DNA of 64,000 bases from Promicromonospora iranensis (GTDB lineage Bacteria > Actinomycetota > Actinomycetes > Actinomycetales > Cellulomonadaceae), in NCBI RefSeq assembly GCF_028994805.1, contig NZ_JAJQQP010000007.1, positions 286,873-350,872 of the forward strand, written 5' to 3'. The notes under the pieces were generated by a model. It was not told the DNA's origin, did no database searches, and saw nothing but the letters and a program-made list of their open reading frames with translations. Of the stretch, positions 25,692 to 37,300 are shown piece after piece. Position 1 is the stretch's first letter, and every line of letters begins with the position of its first letter. The position numbers and the translations under genes are program-made.

Positions 25692-25710
25692 CATGTAGCA
25701 TTGCTACATG
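25692..25710. promoter_or_regulatory. Operator palindrome covering the -10 box and start codon of the LysR-type gene
   Basis: CATGTAGCA-T-TGCTACATG, a perfect 9-bp-arm palindrome. It contains TAGCAT (25696-25701), a good -10 box, and its right end is the ATG itself (25708-25710), implying a leaderless mRNA. It also fits the LysR T-N11-A pattern. Likely autoregulatory. Confidence 0.65.
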
Positions 25711-26613
25711 CCGACGGACCCGCGAAGACTCGCTTTTCTCCTCGCCGTGCACCGCGCCGGCGGAGTGCTCGCAGCCGCTGATCTCCTGCACGTGACGCCC
25801 TCCGCCGTCTCCCAGCAGATCGCCCGCCTGGAGGCCGAGGAGGGCATCGACGTGCTCGACCGCGGACCTCGTGGAGTGACCCTCACGCCGGCCGGCCGGG
25901 TGCTCGCCGACGCGGCCGAGAGCATCGAGGCTGAGCTGGTCCAGGCGCGCCAGGCCGTCGCCGCTCTGGGCGGGGAGCTGACGGGGCGGGTGTCGGTCGG
26001 GTCGATCCAGACCGCCATCCGTACGGTCGTCGCACCGATGCTCGTCTCGCTCGCCGAGCGCCACCCGCACATCGAGGTGGACGTGCAGGAGTACGACCCG
26101 CCGGAGGCGACCCGCCGGCTGCGCGCCGGCGACCTCGACGCGATCGTGCTGGAGCGGGATGTCGACGTCGATGCCCCGGCACCGCGCGGCGCCCACGACG
26201 TCCCGCTGCTCGACGAGCCCTGGCGCATCGTCGTCCCGACCAGCCTGCCCGAGCCGGAGCGCATCGACGACCTCGCGGGTCTCATGTGGGTCGGTCCGCA
26301 GGCAGGCTCGGCCGCGGACCGCGCGCTCGGCCGCCTGGCCGCCCAGCTCGGCACGACCTTCGAGACCCGGCACGCCTACAACGACTTCGACACCGCCATC
26401 TCCCTGGTCGCCGCCGGCCAGGGGGTGGCGATGCTGCCCGCCCTGGCCCTGCAGCAGGAGGTGCCCGACGGCGTCGCCGTGGTCGCGCTCGCGGGTCTCG
26501 GTTCGCGGCGCATGGTGGTGCGGCACCGAAAGAACAGGCACGAGCCAGGGCCCGCGGTCCGGGCGGTCGTGGACGAGATGGTCGCCGCGGCGCGCGAGAT
26601 CGACCTCGGATAG
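25708..26613 (+). CDS. LysR-family transcriptional regulator
   Basis: 301 residues: N-terminal winged HTH (RRLAFLLAVHRAGGVLAAAD, VTPSAVSQQIARLEAEEGID, about 6-65) and a periplasmic-binding-protein-like effector domain (about 90-295: GRVSVGSIQTAIRTVVAPML, AISLVAAGQGVAMLPALALQ). The ATG at 25708 coincides with the end of a palindromic operator. Divergent from the CBU_0592-like membrane protein, which is the obvious candidate target besides itself. Confidence 0.92.
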   Translation: MPTDPRRLAFLLAVHRAGGVLAAADLLHVTPSAVSQQIARLEAEEGIDVLDRGPRGVTLTPAGRVLADAAESIEAELVQARQAVAALGGELTGRVSVGSIQTAIRTVVAPMLVSLAERHPHIEVDVQEYDPPEATRRLRAGDLDAIVLERDVDVDAPAPRGAHDVPLLDEPWRIVVPTSLPEPERIDDLAGLMWVGPQAGSAADRALGRLAAQLGTTFETRHAYNDFDTAISLVAAGQGVAMLPALALQQEVPDGVAVVALAGLGSRRMVVRHRKNRHEPGPAVRAVVDEMVAAAREIDLG

Positions 26614-26638
26614 TCGCCGAAGCGATCGGGAGCGACTG

Positions 26639-27031
26639 TCAGTACGGCGGGGCCAGGTCGGGAAACATCGGGAAGTGCTTGATGTTTCTCGTCCAAAGAT
26701 CTGCGCCAGTGGTGAGCGTCGAGGCCGCTATGACGTAGTCGGCGATGTCGATCCCCGAGTGGGACGTGCGGTAGGAGCGCGCGAGCCGACCTGCCTCGTC
26801 GGCGATCGTCTGGTCGACGTCCACCCACTCGATGACGTCCAGCAGCTTGCGGGTGCGGGTCTTCTCCGGTGCTCGCATCCCGCCCAGGATCTCGGTACGG
26901 GTCAGCACGGATCCGGTTACAGACCGCCCGAACTGGCGGGCGCCGGCCAATACGTCACGGGACATCTCATTGCCGCGCAGCAGGTCGATGAGCACCGAGG
27001 TGTCGACCAGGATCGGGGACCCGGTCACCAT
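26639..27031 (-). CDS. vapC: PIN-domain toxin VapC
   Basis: 130-residue PIN ribonuclease: ILVDTSVLIDLLRGNE (first Asp at residue 10), LTRTEILGGMR (conserved Glu), SGIDIADYVIAASTL and GADLWTRNIKHFPMFP. The acidic metal-binding set is complete, so it should be active. It overlaps the antitoxin gene by 7 bases, the usual layout of vapBC operons. Expected action is cleavage of a specific tRNA or rRNA when VapB is degraded. Confidence 0.9.
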   Translation of the reverse strand: MVTGSPILVDTSVLIDLLRGNEMSRDVLAGARQFGRSVTGSVLTRTEILGGMRAPEKTRTRKLLDVIEWVDVDQTIADEAGRLARSYRTSHSGIDIADYVIAASTLTTGADLWTRNIKHFPMFPDLAPPY

Positions 27032-27279
27032 TCACCGAACCGGTCGGCGCGTGCCGTACGGATTCGTTCCACGTACGCCTCACCGTCGGCATCTCGCTCG
27101 GACCACGCGCCGAAGGCCTGGTCAACGGCGTCGCGAAACTCTTCCGTCCCGGACCGGCCGTAGGTCTTGTCCACTGCGCGGCGCACCAATTCGGCGAGGC
27201 CCAAACCAGTCTGGCGCGCCTCGGCCAGGAGGCGCTCGTACTGCGCATCCTCCAGCGTGATCTGCGTGCGATGGCTCAT
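27025..27279 (-). CDS. vapB: Ribbon-helix-helix antitoxin VapB
   Basis: 84 residues beginning MSHRTQITLEDAQYERLLAE, a CopG/MetJ-type ribbon-helix-helix DNA-binding N-terminus (about 3-45, ending ELVRRAVDKTYG), followed by an acidic, helical toxin-binding tail. It precedes and overlaps vapC. Its start codon abuts a palindromic operator, consistent with VapBC autorepression. Confidence 0.88.
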   Translation of the reverse strand: MSHRTQITLEDAQYERLLAEARQTGLGLAELVRRAVDKTYGRSGTEEFRDAVDQAFGAWSERDADGEAYVERIRTARADRFGEW

Positions 27280-27296
27280 GATGTAAGGCTACATCA
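27279..27296. promoter_or_regulatory. vapBC operator/promoter
   Basis: TGATGTA-AGGC-TACATCA, perfect 7-bp arms. On the minus strand it contains TAGCCT (27291-27286), a -10 box six bases from the ATG at 27279, so the transcript is probably leaderless and repressor binding would block polymerase and start codon together. Confidence 0.6.
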
Positions 27297-27411
27297 CCTT
27301 GGCGAGAGGCTCCAGCGGGGGTGCCACGCCGCTACGATGTGCGCATAACTGAAGATCTTCAACGGTCCCGGGTGACGACAGCTCGATCACCAGGACCGTG
27401 CCGCCAGAACC

Positions 27412-27672
27412 GTGACGGGAGAGTCCGGCCGGGTGCGCACCACCGCCGTCGGGCGAGGCGCCTCCGGAGCACCCGGCGCCGAAGGAGCAATTTCCTCCCC
27501 GGGAATCTCTCAGGCCCCCGTACCGTCACAGCGAGGCAACTCTGGAAAGCGAGCCGCCGCCGCGGGCAACCGGGCGCGGAGGCTCCACCGACGGTGCAAG
27601 TCGGCGCGTCCCGTCCTCCTCCCGGACCTCCGGGCAGGGACACGACGGACCGGCAAAACTCTCAGGTAGACG
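27412..27672 (+). ncRNA. Tandem glycine riboswitch upstream of gcvP
   Basis: Two glycine aptamers are recognisable. Aptamer 1 (about 27412-27527): GGGAGAG, then CCGAAGGAGCAA and AATCTCTCAGGC. Aptamer 2 (about 27534-27672): AACTCTGGAAAGC, then GGTGCAAG and AAACTCTCAGGTA. These conserved blocks and their order define the glycine riboswitch, and its position before the glycine cleavage genes confirms the assignment. Glycine binding normally turns such operons on. Confidence 0.93.
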
Positions 27673-27760
27673 TACGCCCGCGAGCCGGGCAGCGCGTCCG
27701 ATGACAGAGCGGGGAGGGACCGCAGTCGTCCCCACGCCCTCGGACAGCCAGGAGCCCGCC

Positions 27761-30670
<2,910 letters not shown>

Positions 30671-30676
30671 TTCTCT

Positions 30677-30736
30677 GTTGTGGGCGTGATCGTTGCGCCC
30701 AAAAGGACAGGTAGTCGCACGAAACACGCCCACAAC
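30677..30736 (+). promoter_or_regulatory. Inverted repeat in the gcvP-gcvT gap
   Basis: GTTGTGGGCGTG (30677-30688) pairs perfectly with CACGCCCACAAC (30725-30736), a 12-bp stem closing just before the gcvT ribosome site. An alternative inner hairpin (GGGCG 30682-30686 with CGCCC 30696-30700) competes with it. It could tune processing or relative expression of gcvT; inference. Confidence 0.45.
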
Positions 30737-30748
30737 CAAGGAGAGTCT

Positions 30749-31915
30749 GTGGCTGACAAGACCACCCCGCTGCACGACGAGCACGTCGCGCTCGGAGCTT
30801 CGATGACGCCGTTCGGCGGCTGGCTGATGCCGCTGCGGTACACGTCCGACCTGGCCGAGCACCGCGCGGTGCGCGAGGCCGCCGGCCTGTTCGACCTGTC
30901 GCACATGGGCAACATCAACGTGACCGGGCCTGACGCCGCCGCGTTCCTCGACCACGCGCTCGTCGGGTACATCTCCAAGGTCCGGGAGATGGGCGCGCGC
31001 TACTCGATGATCTGCGCCGAGGACGGCAGCGTGCTGGACGACCTGATCGTCTACCACGTCGCTCCCGGTGAGTACTCGGTCATCGCGAACGCCGCGAACG
31101 CGGAGCTCGTGCTCGCGAAGCTGCAGGAGCGCGCCACCGGGTTCGACGTGGCGCTCAAGGACGTGCAGGCCGGCCAGGCGCTGATCGCGGTGCAGGGTCC
31201 GCGGGCCGCGGAGATCATGCTCGCCACCGCCGGTCTGGCGGAGGACGCCGAGATCTCCGGCGGCACGGCGTTCGCCGACCTCAAGTACTACGCGTGCCTG
31301 CGCATGCGCTTCGAGGGCGAGCCCCTGCTCGTGGGCCGCACCGGGTACACCGGCGAGGACGGGTTCGAGATCTGGGTCTCGGCGGGACAGGCCGTCGCGC
31401 TGTGGCGTGCGCTGCTCGCTGCGGGCGAGCCGGTGGGCCTCGTCCCGGCGGGACTGTCGGCGCGTGACTCGCTGCGCCTCGAGGCCGGCATGCCGCTCTA
31501 CGGCCACGAGCTCGACACCACCACCACGCCCTTCGAGGCGGGGATGGGACGGGTCGTGCGCCTCGACAAGGCGACCGACGACGGCACACCGGTTCCCTTC
31601 GTGGGCCGTGACGCCCTGGCCGCACGCAAGCAGTCGCCGCCGGCGCGCGTGCTGGTGGGCCTTCGAGGCGAGGGCCGGCGTCCGGCGCGGGCGGGGTACG
31701 ACGTCGTGCAGCGTGGCGTCGACGGCGAGCTGGGAGCGGTGGTCGGCCAGGTGACGTCCGGCGCGCCGTCGCCCACCCTGGGCTACCCGATCGCCATGGC
31801 CTACGTGACGCCCGAGGTGTCGGCGGAGGGCACGGAGCTCGCGGTCGACGTCCGCGGGCGGGCGGAACCGTTCGTGGTCGTGCCGATGCCGTTCTACCGT
31901 CGTCCCCAGAGCTGA
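30749..31915 (+). CDS. gcvT: Glycine cleavage system aminomethyltransferase, T protein
   Basis: Tetrahydrofolate-dependent protein that releases ammonia from aminomethyl-lipoyl-GcvH and forms 5,10-methylene-THF. 388 residues from GTG 30749 (AAGGAG at 30738-30743): TPLHDEHVALGASMTPFGGW, LFDLSHMGNINVTG, ISGGTAFADLKY, GYTGEDGFEIWV, GLSARDSLRLEAGMPLYGHE. The catalytic Asp of the YTGE/D region and the folate-site motifs are present. Co-transcribed between gcvP and gcvH. Confidence 0.95.
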   Translation: MADKTTPLHDEHVALGASMTPFGGWLMPLRYTSDLAEHRAVREAAGLFDLSHMGNINVTGPDAAAFLDHALVGYISKVREMGARYSMICAEDGSVLDDLIVYHVAPGEYSVIANAANAELVLAKLQERATGFDVALKDVQAGQALIAVQGPRAAEIMLATAGLAEDAEISGGTAFADLKYYACLRMRFEGEPLLVGRTGYTGEDGFEIWVSAGQAVALWRALLAAGEPVGLVPAGLSARDSLRLEAGMPLYGHELDTTTTPFEAGMGRVVRLDKATDDGTPVPFVGRDALAARKQSPPARVLVGLRGEGRRPARAGYDVVQRGVDGELGAVVGQVTSGAPSPTLGYPIAMAYVTPEVSAEGTELAVDVRGRAEPFVVVPMPFYRRPQS

Positions 31916-31985
31916 ACCTCAGGTGGTCGAGCCGACGTGGGCCGACCGCCGGTACCCCTCAACCCGAAGCGCGCAAGGAGCTGTC

Positions 31986-32357
31986 ATGGCCGATTTTCCC
32001 GAGAACCTCAAGTACACCACCGAGCACGAGTGGCTCGACGGATCCACACCCGCCGTCATCGGCGTGACCGACGTCGCGGCCGAAGCACTCGGTGACGTGG
32101 TCTACCTGGAGCTCCCCGAGGTGGGCGCGACCGTCGAGGCGGGCGCCGTGGTGGGTGAGATCGAGTCCACCAAGTCCGTGTCCGAGCTGTACTCACCGGT
32201 CAGCGGCACCATCACCGAGGTAAACACCGAGGCTGTGGACAACCCCGAGATCGTGAACCAGGACCCGTACGGCAAGGGCTGGCTCTTCAAGGTCGAGGTC
32301 ACCGGAGCAGGCGAGCTGCTCACCGCCGCGGAGTACGCGGCGCACACCGGCAGCTGA
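31986..32357 (+). CDS. gcvH: Glycine cleavage system H protein
   Basis: 123-residue lipoyl carrier that shuttles the aminomethyl group between GcvP, GcvT and the L protein. Starts MADFPENLKYTTEHEWLDGS with GCAAGGAG just upstream; the lipoylated lysine is Lys63 in GEIESTKSVSELYSP. Ends with the usual NPEIVNQDPYGKGWLFKVEV region. The dihydrolipoamide dehydrogenase is not encoded here, as usual. Confidence 0.95.
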   Translation: MADFPENLKYTTEHEWLDGSTPAVIGVTDVAAEALGDVVYLELPEVGATVEAGAVVGEIESTKSVSELYSPVSGTITEVNTEAVDNPEIVNQDPYGKGWLFKVEVTGAGELLTAAEYAAHTGS

Positions 32358-32559
32358 CGCCCGCGGCTCCGCCGAGCCGAGTCGAACCGCCCCTCAGGTC
32401 GCCCTGCGCGCATCTGGGGGGCGGATTCGGTATCGGAACGGTAACAGTCAGAAACTTCGTCCAGAACCGCGTCATGAACTTCATGCGGAGGGCTCTACCT
32501 CGTAGCAGCAACCGTAGGTCGGAACCCCAGAACCGGCCGCTGTGTGGAGGAAAACGACC

Positions 32560-32784
32560 ATGACTGTGATGACCCTTGACCACCGTGTGCCCACCCTTAC
32601 CCGTCGTGAGCGGGTAATTCTGGCGAACCTCACCGAGGACGCCACGCTCGAGCAGATTGCTCGACGCCTGTACGTCACCCGTAACACGGTGAAGACGCAG
32701 GTCCGTAGCGTCTACCGCAAGCTCGGCGTGTCCTCGCGTGCGGAAGCGATCGCCAAGGCGAACGAGTTCCAGCTCGCTGACTGA
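32560..32784 (+). CDS. HTH-only LuxR-type DNA-binding protein
   Basis: 74 residues consisting almost wholly of a LuxR/FixJ C-terminal helix-turn-helix: LTRRERVILANLTEDATLEQ, IARRLYVTRNTVKTQVRSVY, RKLGVSSRAEAIAKANEF. There is no receiver or sensor domain. ATG 32560 follows TGGAGG. A perfect palindrome CATGAA-C-TTCATG (32473-32485) lies 75 bases upstream and may be an operator. Free-standing HTH proteins of this kind are often regulators that respond through dose or partner binding; the target is unknown. Confidence 0.85.
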   Translation: MTVMTLDHRVPTLTRRERVILANLTEDATLEQIARRLYVTRNTVKTQVRSVYRKLGVSSRAEAIAKANEFQLAD

Positions 32785-32794
32785 CACACAGCAC

Positions 32795-32848
32795 AGCACC
32801 ACACGACGACGGCGCCATTCCCCAGAGGTGCCGTCGTCGTGCTGTGTC
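32795..32848 (+). terminator. Terminator after the LuxR-type gene
   Basis: ACGACGACGGC (32803-32813) pairs with GCCGTCGTCGT (32830-32840); flanking ACACAGCAC and GCTGTGT extend the stem with interruptions. It follows the stop by about 15 bases and lacks a T tract. Confidence 0.65.
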
Positions 32849-32896
32849 CGCTGAACCCAGGGGTGGCCGGCGCGTTCGGATGGAAGACTGCTCGGC

Positions 32897-33322
32897 ATGC
32901 AGGAGACCCTCATCGACGTGGTCGCGGCCGCGATCGTGGACGACCTGGACCACCCCACCCGGCTGCTCGCCGCCCGTCGCTCGGCTCCGGCGGCGCTCGC
33001 CGGCCGCTGGGAGTTCCCCGGCGGCAAGGTGGAGCCGGGTGAGGGGCACCTCGCCGCGCTGCACCGCGAGCTCGACGAGGAGCTCGGCGTGACGGTGGCC
33101 GTCGGCGACGAGCTTCCGGGACCGGACGACGGCGGGTGGGCGATCACCAGCAAGCACCGGATGCGGGTCTGGTTCGCGCGGCTGCAGGACGGCGCGCCCG
33201 AACCGCTGGAGGACCACGACGAGCTGCGCTGGCTGACGGCGGCCGAGCTGGACGACGTCCCCTGGCTGGACGGCGACATCCAGATCGTCGAGGCCCTGGC
33301 CGAACACCTCTCGCCGAGGTAG
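32897..33322 (+). CDS. MutT-like Nudix hydrolase ((d)NTP pyrophosphohydrolase)
   Basis: 141 residues: VVAAAIVDD, LAARRSAPAALAGRWEFPGG and a complete Nudix box GKVEPGEGHLAALHRELDEE followed by LGV, ending VPWLDGDIQIVEALAEHL. The pattern RxxxxxLaGxWEFPGGKVEpGE is typical of MutT-type sanitisation enzymes that remove 8-oxo-dGTP. ATG 32897. Confidence 0.9.
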   Translation: MQETLIDVVAAAIVDDLDHPTRLLAARRSAPAALAGRWEFPGGKVEPGEGHLAALHRELDEELGVTVAVGDELPGPDDGGWAITSKHRMRVWFARLQDGAPEPLEDHDELRWLTAAELDDVPWLDGDIQIVEALAEHLSPR

Positions 33323-33367
33323 TCGTCTGGCGCAGTAGTACTACCTCGCCAGGCGACTACCTCGGCG
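33312..33367. terminator. Hairpin between convergent mutT-like and comB-like genes
   Basis: CGCCGAGGTAGTCG (33312-33325) pairs perfectly with CGACTACCTCGGCG (33354-33367); CTGGCG/CGCCAG extends the stem to 21 pairs including one wobble. It overlaps the last codons and stop of the Nudix gene and sits before the convergent gene end, so it likely ends both transcripts. Its AGGTAGTC core recurs at another convergent junction (45820-45843). Confidence 0.7.
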
Positions 33368-33373
33368 GGGTGG

Positions 33374-34195
33374 TCAGCGTGCCCCGGCCGTGACGTTCCT
33401 GCGGCTGCGGGCCGCTGCGACCCGGTGCCCGAGGGGCACGAAGGCGCCGTCCATCAGCACCGGCACCACATCGGTGGCGTCGACCTCGGTGGCGATCGTG
33501 ACGTCGTCGGCGAACCCGGAGTCGAGCAGCTCGCGACCGCTCGCGGTGCCGCCCACCGAGTCCATGGTGTCCTGGGTGCCCTTCCAGAGGGTCACCGTCG
33601 CCGCGGTCTCCGGCGAGACGCTGACCTTGGGCAGCATGGAGGTGAGCCGCGCCGCGATGGCACCGACGGCGAGGTAGTCCTCCAGCGCGGGGCGCAGCGT
33701 GTCGTCGGGCCACCGCTCGCCCACGGGGACGAGCACCACGTCGTGCTTCTCGGAAGCGTCCAGGTGCGCGGCCGCGAGGCCGGCCACAGCCTTTGCGTTG
33801 CGCAGGCTGCCCGCGACGATGAGGGCGCCCCGGTTGGCGATCGTGTGGCAGATCTGGGCGGCGCTGGGCGACGGGATGACGAGGCGCTCGGCGTCCAGGT
33901 CCTGCAGGGACGCGGGGGAGATGCTGATGCCGTCCTCCCACCGCGGACCGGCGAGGGCGGCGCGCATCGTGCGCGCGAGCCGGGCGGCGCCGGCGGGATC
34001 GTGGTACGGGAACGGATACACCCCGGCGCCCTGTTCACAGGCGACGGTGACCGTCGTCGAGAAGGAGAGCACGTCCACGACGACCACGAGCGACGAGCGC
34101 GCATCCGTGGCGGTCAGGGCGAGAGCGCCGGAGATACCCCAATCCGTGCGCACACGGGCAGGACGCTGGTCGAAGGCGGGGGACGTGTTTGCCAC
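33374..34195 (-). CDS. 2-phosphosulfolactate phosphatase family protein (ComB-like)
   Basis: 273 residues with the ComB signature: VVVVDVLSFSTTVTVACEQG near the N-terminus, VIPSPSAAQICHTIANRGAL in place of the usual PSPNG block, VLVPVGERWPDDTLRPALED and a DYLAVGAIAA helix. The archaeal enzyme acts in coenzyme M synthesis; actinobacteria lack that pathway, so the true substrate here is unknown. Convergent with the Nudix gene. Confidence 0.85.
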   Translation of the reverse strand: MANTSPAFDQRPARVRTDWGISGALALTATDARSSLVVVVDVLSFSTTVTVACEQGAGVYPFPYHDPAGAARLARTMRAALAGPRWEDGISISPASLQDLDAERLVIPSPSAAQICHTIANRGALIVAGSLRNAKAVAGLAAAHLDASEKHDVVLVPVGERWPDDTLRPALEDYLAVGAIAARLTSMLPKVSVSPETAATVTLWKGTQDTMDSVGGTASGRELLDSGFADDVTIATEVDATDVVPVLMDGAFVPLGHRVAAARSRRNVTAGAR

Positions 34196-34350
34196 GAACG
34201 CATCGTAGTGTCACCCGAACTCGCCCATGTTTCGCGCTCAGCGAACACCGTTGCGGTTCGGGCGCTATTCACACTCCCGCCGCCGGGTCATAACCTCGCC
34301 GCGCAACGCTGCCGCTGAACGCTCCCCCCGACCCCCCAGAAGGATCGAGC

Positions 34351-37300
34351 ATGCGACGAGTCGCGCCCGCAGTGTCCCCGGTAACACCGCACAAAACCTT
34401 GACCAACGCGCTGACCTGCACCATCGCGGCAGCCCTCGTGGTGGTTCCGGGAATCGGCGCCGCTGCCGCGCCGTCGCCCTCGCCCGAGGACGTCCCGCGC
34501 AGCAGCGCCGCGCTGATGGCTCCGGAGCCCTTCGCGAGCGTTCCGTCCCGCTCCGGCAAGCCTGTCGAAATTTCCGCAGATGTCACCCATCTCGCTCTGG
34601 ACGACAACGGCGACGCCATCGTCACGCGCCGCGACGAGCAGCGCATCGCGCCCGGCCTGGAGCTCACGCGGTTCGCGCGCATGGGCGAGGACGGCTGGCT
34701 CAGCGGTGAGGTGCTGGTCGCGGAGCTCGGCACGTCGGCAGCCGGAGCGGGGCAGCGCGGGAAGGTGCAGGTCGGCTACGTCGGCCCGGACCACGTGGCC
34801 GGCAACGCAACGGTCTCCGAGATGGCGGCCTCCCGGGGCGCGATCGCCGCGATCAACGGCGACTACTTCGACATCAACAACTCCGGTGCCGCGCTCGGCG
34901 TGGCCGTCGACGACGGCACGCTGGTCAAGTCCGCGTCCCCCGGTCGAGAGCGTTCGGTGGCGTTCGGGTCGGACGGCGCGGGCAGGCTCGCGCAGATCTT
35001 CCTCGAGGGCTCGGTGACCTGGGAACCGGGCGGCGACGTCCCCGTCAGCGGCCTCAACGTGACCGCCCTGCCCGCCGGCGGCGTCGCCGTGTACGACGCC
35101 GGCTGGGGCACCTTCACCCGTGCGCGCCCGCTGGCAGCGGGGGAGCAGGGTGTCGAGGTGATCGTCGACACCGACGGCACCGTCACCGCCGTCGGCCGGC
35201 CTGGCGGCGGGCAGCTGCCGGACGGGACGCGCGCCCTCGTGGCGCGGCCCGGGGCCGCGGCAGACGCGCTCGCGGGCCTGCGGCCGGGCGATCAGGTCGA
35301 CGTGGCCTACGGCCTGCGCGAGGACGCGGGCGACGTCGCCGTGGCGATCGGCGGCGGGGCCGAGGACCCGCTGCTGGAGGACGGTGAGGTCACGTCTGCC
35401 ACCGGCGACCACGTCGAGCTGCGGCACCCGCGGACCGCCGTCGGCTTCGACGAGACCGGTACCCGCGCGTACTTCGTGGTGGTCGACGGCCGGCAGAGCC
35501 ACAGCACCGGGATGAACCTCTACGAGCTGGGCGAGCTGATGGCCCAGCTCGGCGCCGACGACGCGATCAACCTCGACGGGGGCGGCTCCTCCGAGATGGT
35601 CGCCCGCATGCCCGGTGACACCGGCACCACGATCCTGAACAGCCCGTCGGACGGCTACGAGCGCTCCGACGCGAACGGCCTCGGCCTGTTCGTGGCGGCC
35701 GGCTCGGGCCGCGTCGCGGCCTTCGACGTGCGCACCGCCGTCCCGGCCGCCGACGCCGACCGTGTCTTCCCCGGCCTGCACCGCACGCTGGTCGGCAAGG
35801 GCTACGACGAGACGATGTCCCCCGTCGCCACCGAACCGTCGTGGCGGACGCGCAACGGGTCCGTCGCTTCGGTGCGGGACGGCGTGGTGACCGGGCGCAG
35901 GCCGGGCAGCACCGTCGTGACCGCCGCGTCCCTGGGCCGGTCCGGGCTCGCGACCGGGACGACCGAGGTCGAGGTGCTCGGCCCCCTGGTCCGGACCAGC
36001 GTGGCCACCCCGGTCATCGGGCTGGACGACGCCGACGCGACGGCGCCGCTGGTCCTGACCGGCTACGACGCGCAGGGCTTCGCCGCGCCGATCGAGGCGC
36101 GGGACGTGACCGTATCGGTGGTCGAGCCCGCCGACGCCCCGGTCGTCGAGCTCGTTGCTGCGGCCGACGGGTCCTTCGAGGTCCGCGCGCTGGCCCCGGT
36201 GGGCGGCACCACCTTCGAGCTGTCCGTGCCGGGACCCGACGGCGAGGAGCTGACGACAGAGGTCGCGGTGACCGTCAGCCTGGAGGAGGACGTCGTCGCG
36301 GACTTCGCCGACGCCGCCTCCTGGACATCGGCGAACGACCGGGCACCCGGAGGCTCCCTGGCGTCCGCGGACGGGCACGACGGCGCGGCGGGCCTGCGCA
36401 TGACCTACGACTTCACCAGGTCCACGGCGACGCGTGGCCAGTACGCGGTGCTGCCGGAGGCAGCAGCCGGCGGGCGGGAGCTCCCCGGCTCACCGCGTGC
36501 GGTGAGCATGTGGGTCGACGGCGACGGCAAGGGCGCCTGGCTGCGCCTGCAGGTGCGGCAGGGTGACGGCGTCGTCACGCAGCTCAACGGCCCCGACGTC
36601 ACCTGGACCGGCTGGCGGCAGGTCACGTTCCCGGTGCCCGACGGCGTCGCGTTCCCCCTGAAGCTGCAGCGGATCCGCGCCCTGGAGACGGCCGCCGGCG
36701 ACCAGTACTCCGGTGCGCTGACGTTCTCCCGGATCACGGCACAGGTCCCGCCCGCCGTGGACGTGCCGGAGCCTCCCCGGGTCGAGGACGGGACGGTGAC
36801 CGCGGACGGCGCCACCGACGACGCGCCCCTGCGCGTGGCGGTGCTGTCCGACGCCCAGTTCGTCGCGCGGGACCCCGGGTCGGGCGCGGTGGCCGGCGCA
36901 CGCGACGCCCTCCGCGAGATCGTCGCCGACGACCCGGACCTCCTGGTCATCAATGGTGACCTGGTCGACGAGGCCGCGCCGGAGGACTTCGACCTCGCCC
37001 GCCGGGTCCTGACCGAGGAGCTCGGCGACGCGGACTTCCCCTGGTACTACCTGCCCGGCAACCACGAGGTCATGGGTGGCTCGATCACGAACTTCGAGGA
37101 GGAGTTCGGTGAGCGGACCCGGGTGCTCGACGTACCGACGCCTGGCCGGGCCGGCGGAACGACGCGCCTCGTCATGCTCGACTCGTCGGCCGGCCGCCTG
37201 GGTGCGGACTTCGACCAGGTGCGGATGCTGCGCGACGCGCTCGACGAGGCCACGACCGATCGCTCGGTCACGGGAGTCGTGGTGTTCGCGCACCACCCGC

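Noticed and set aside
34288..36378. 696-residue minus-strand ORF over the fusion enzyme
   Set aside because: No conserved motif; codon periodicity and signal peptide support the plus-strand gene.
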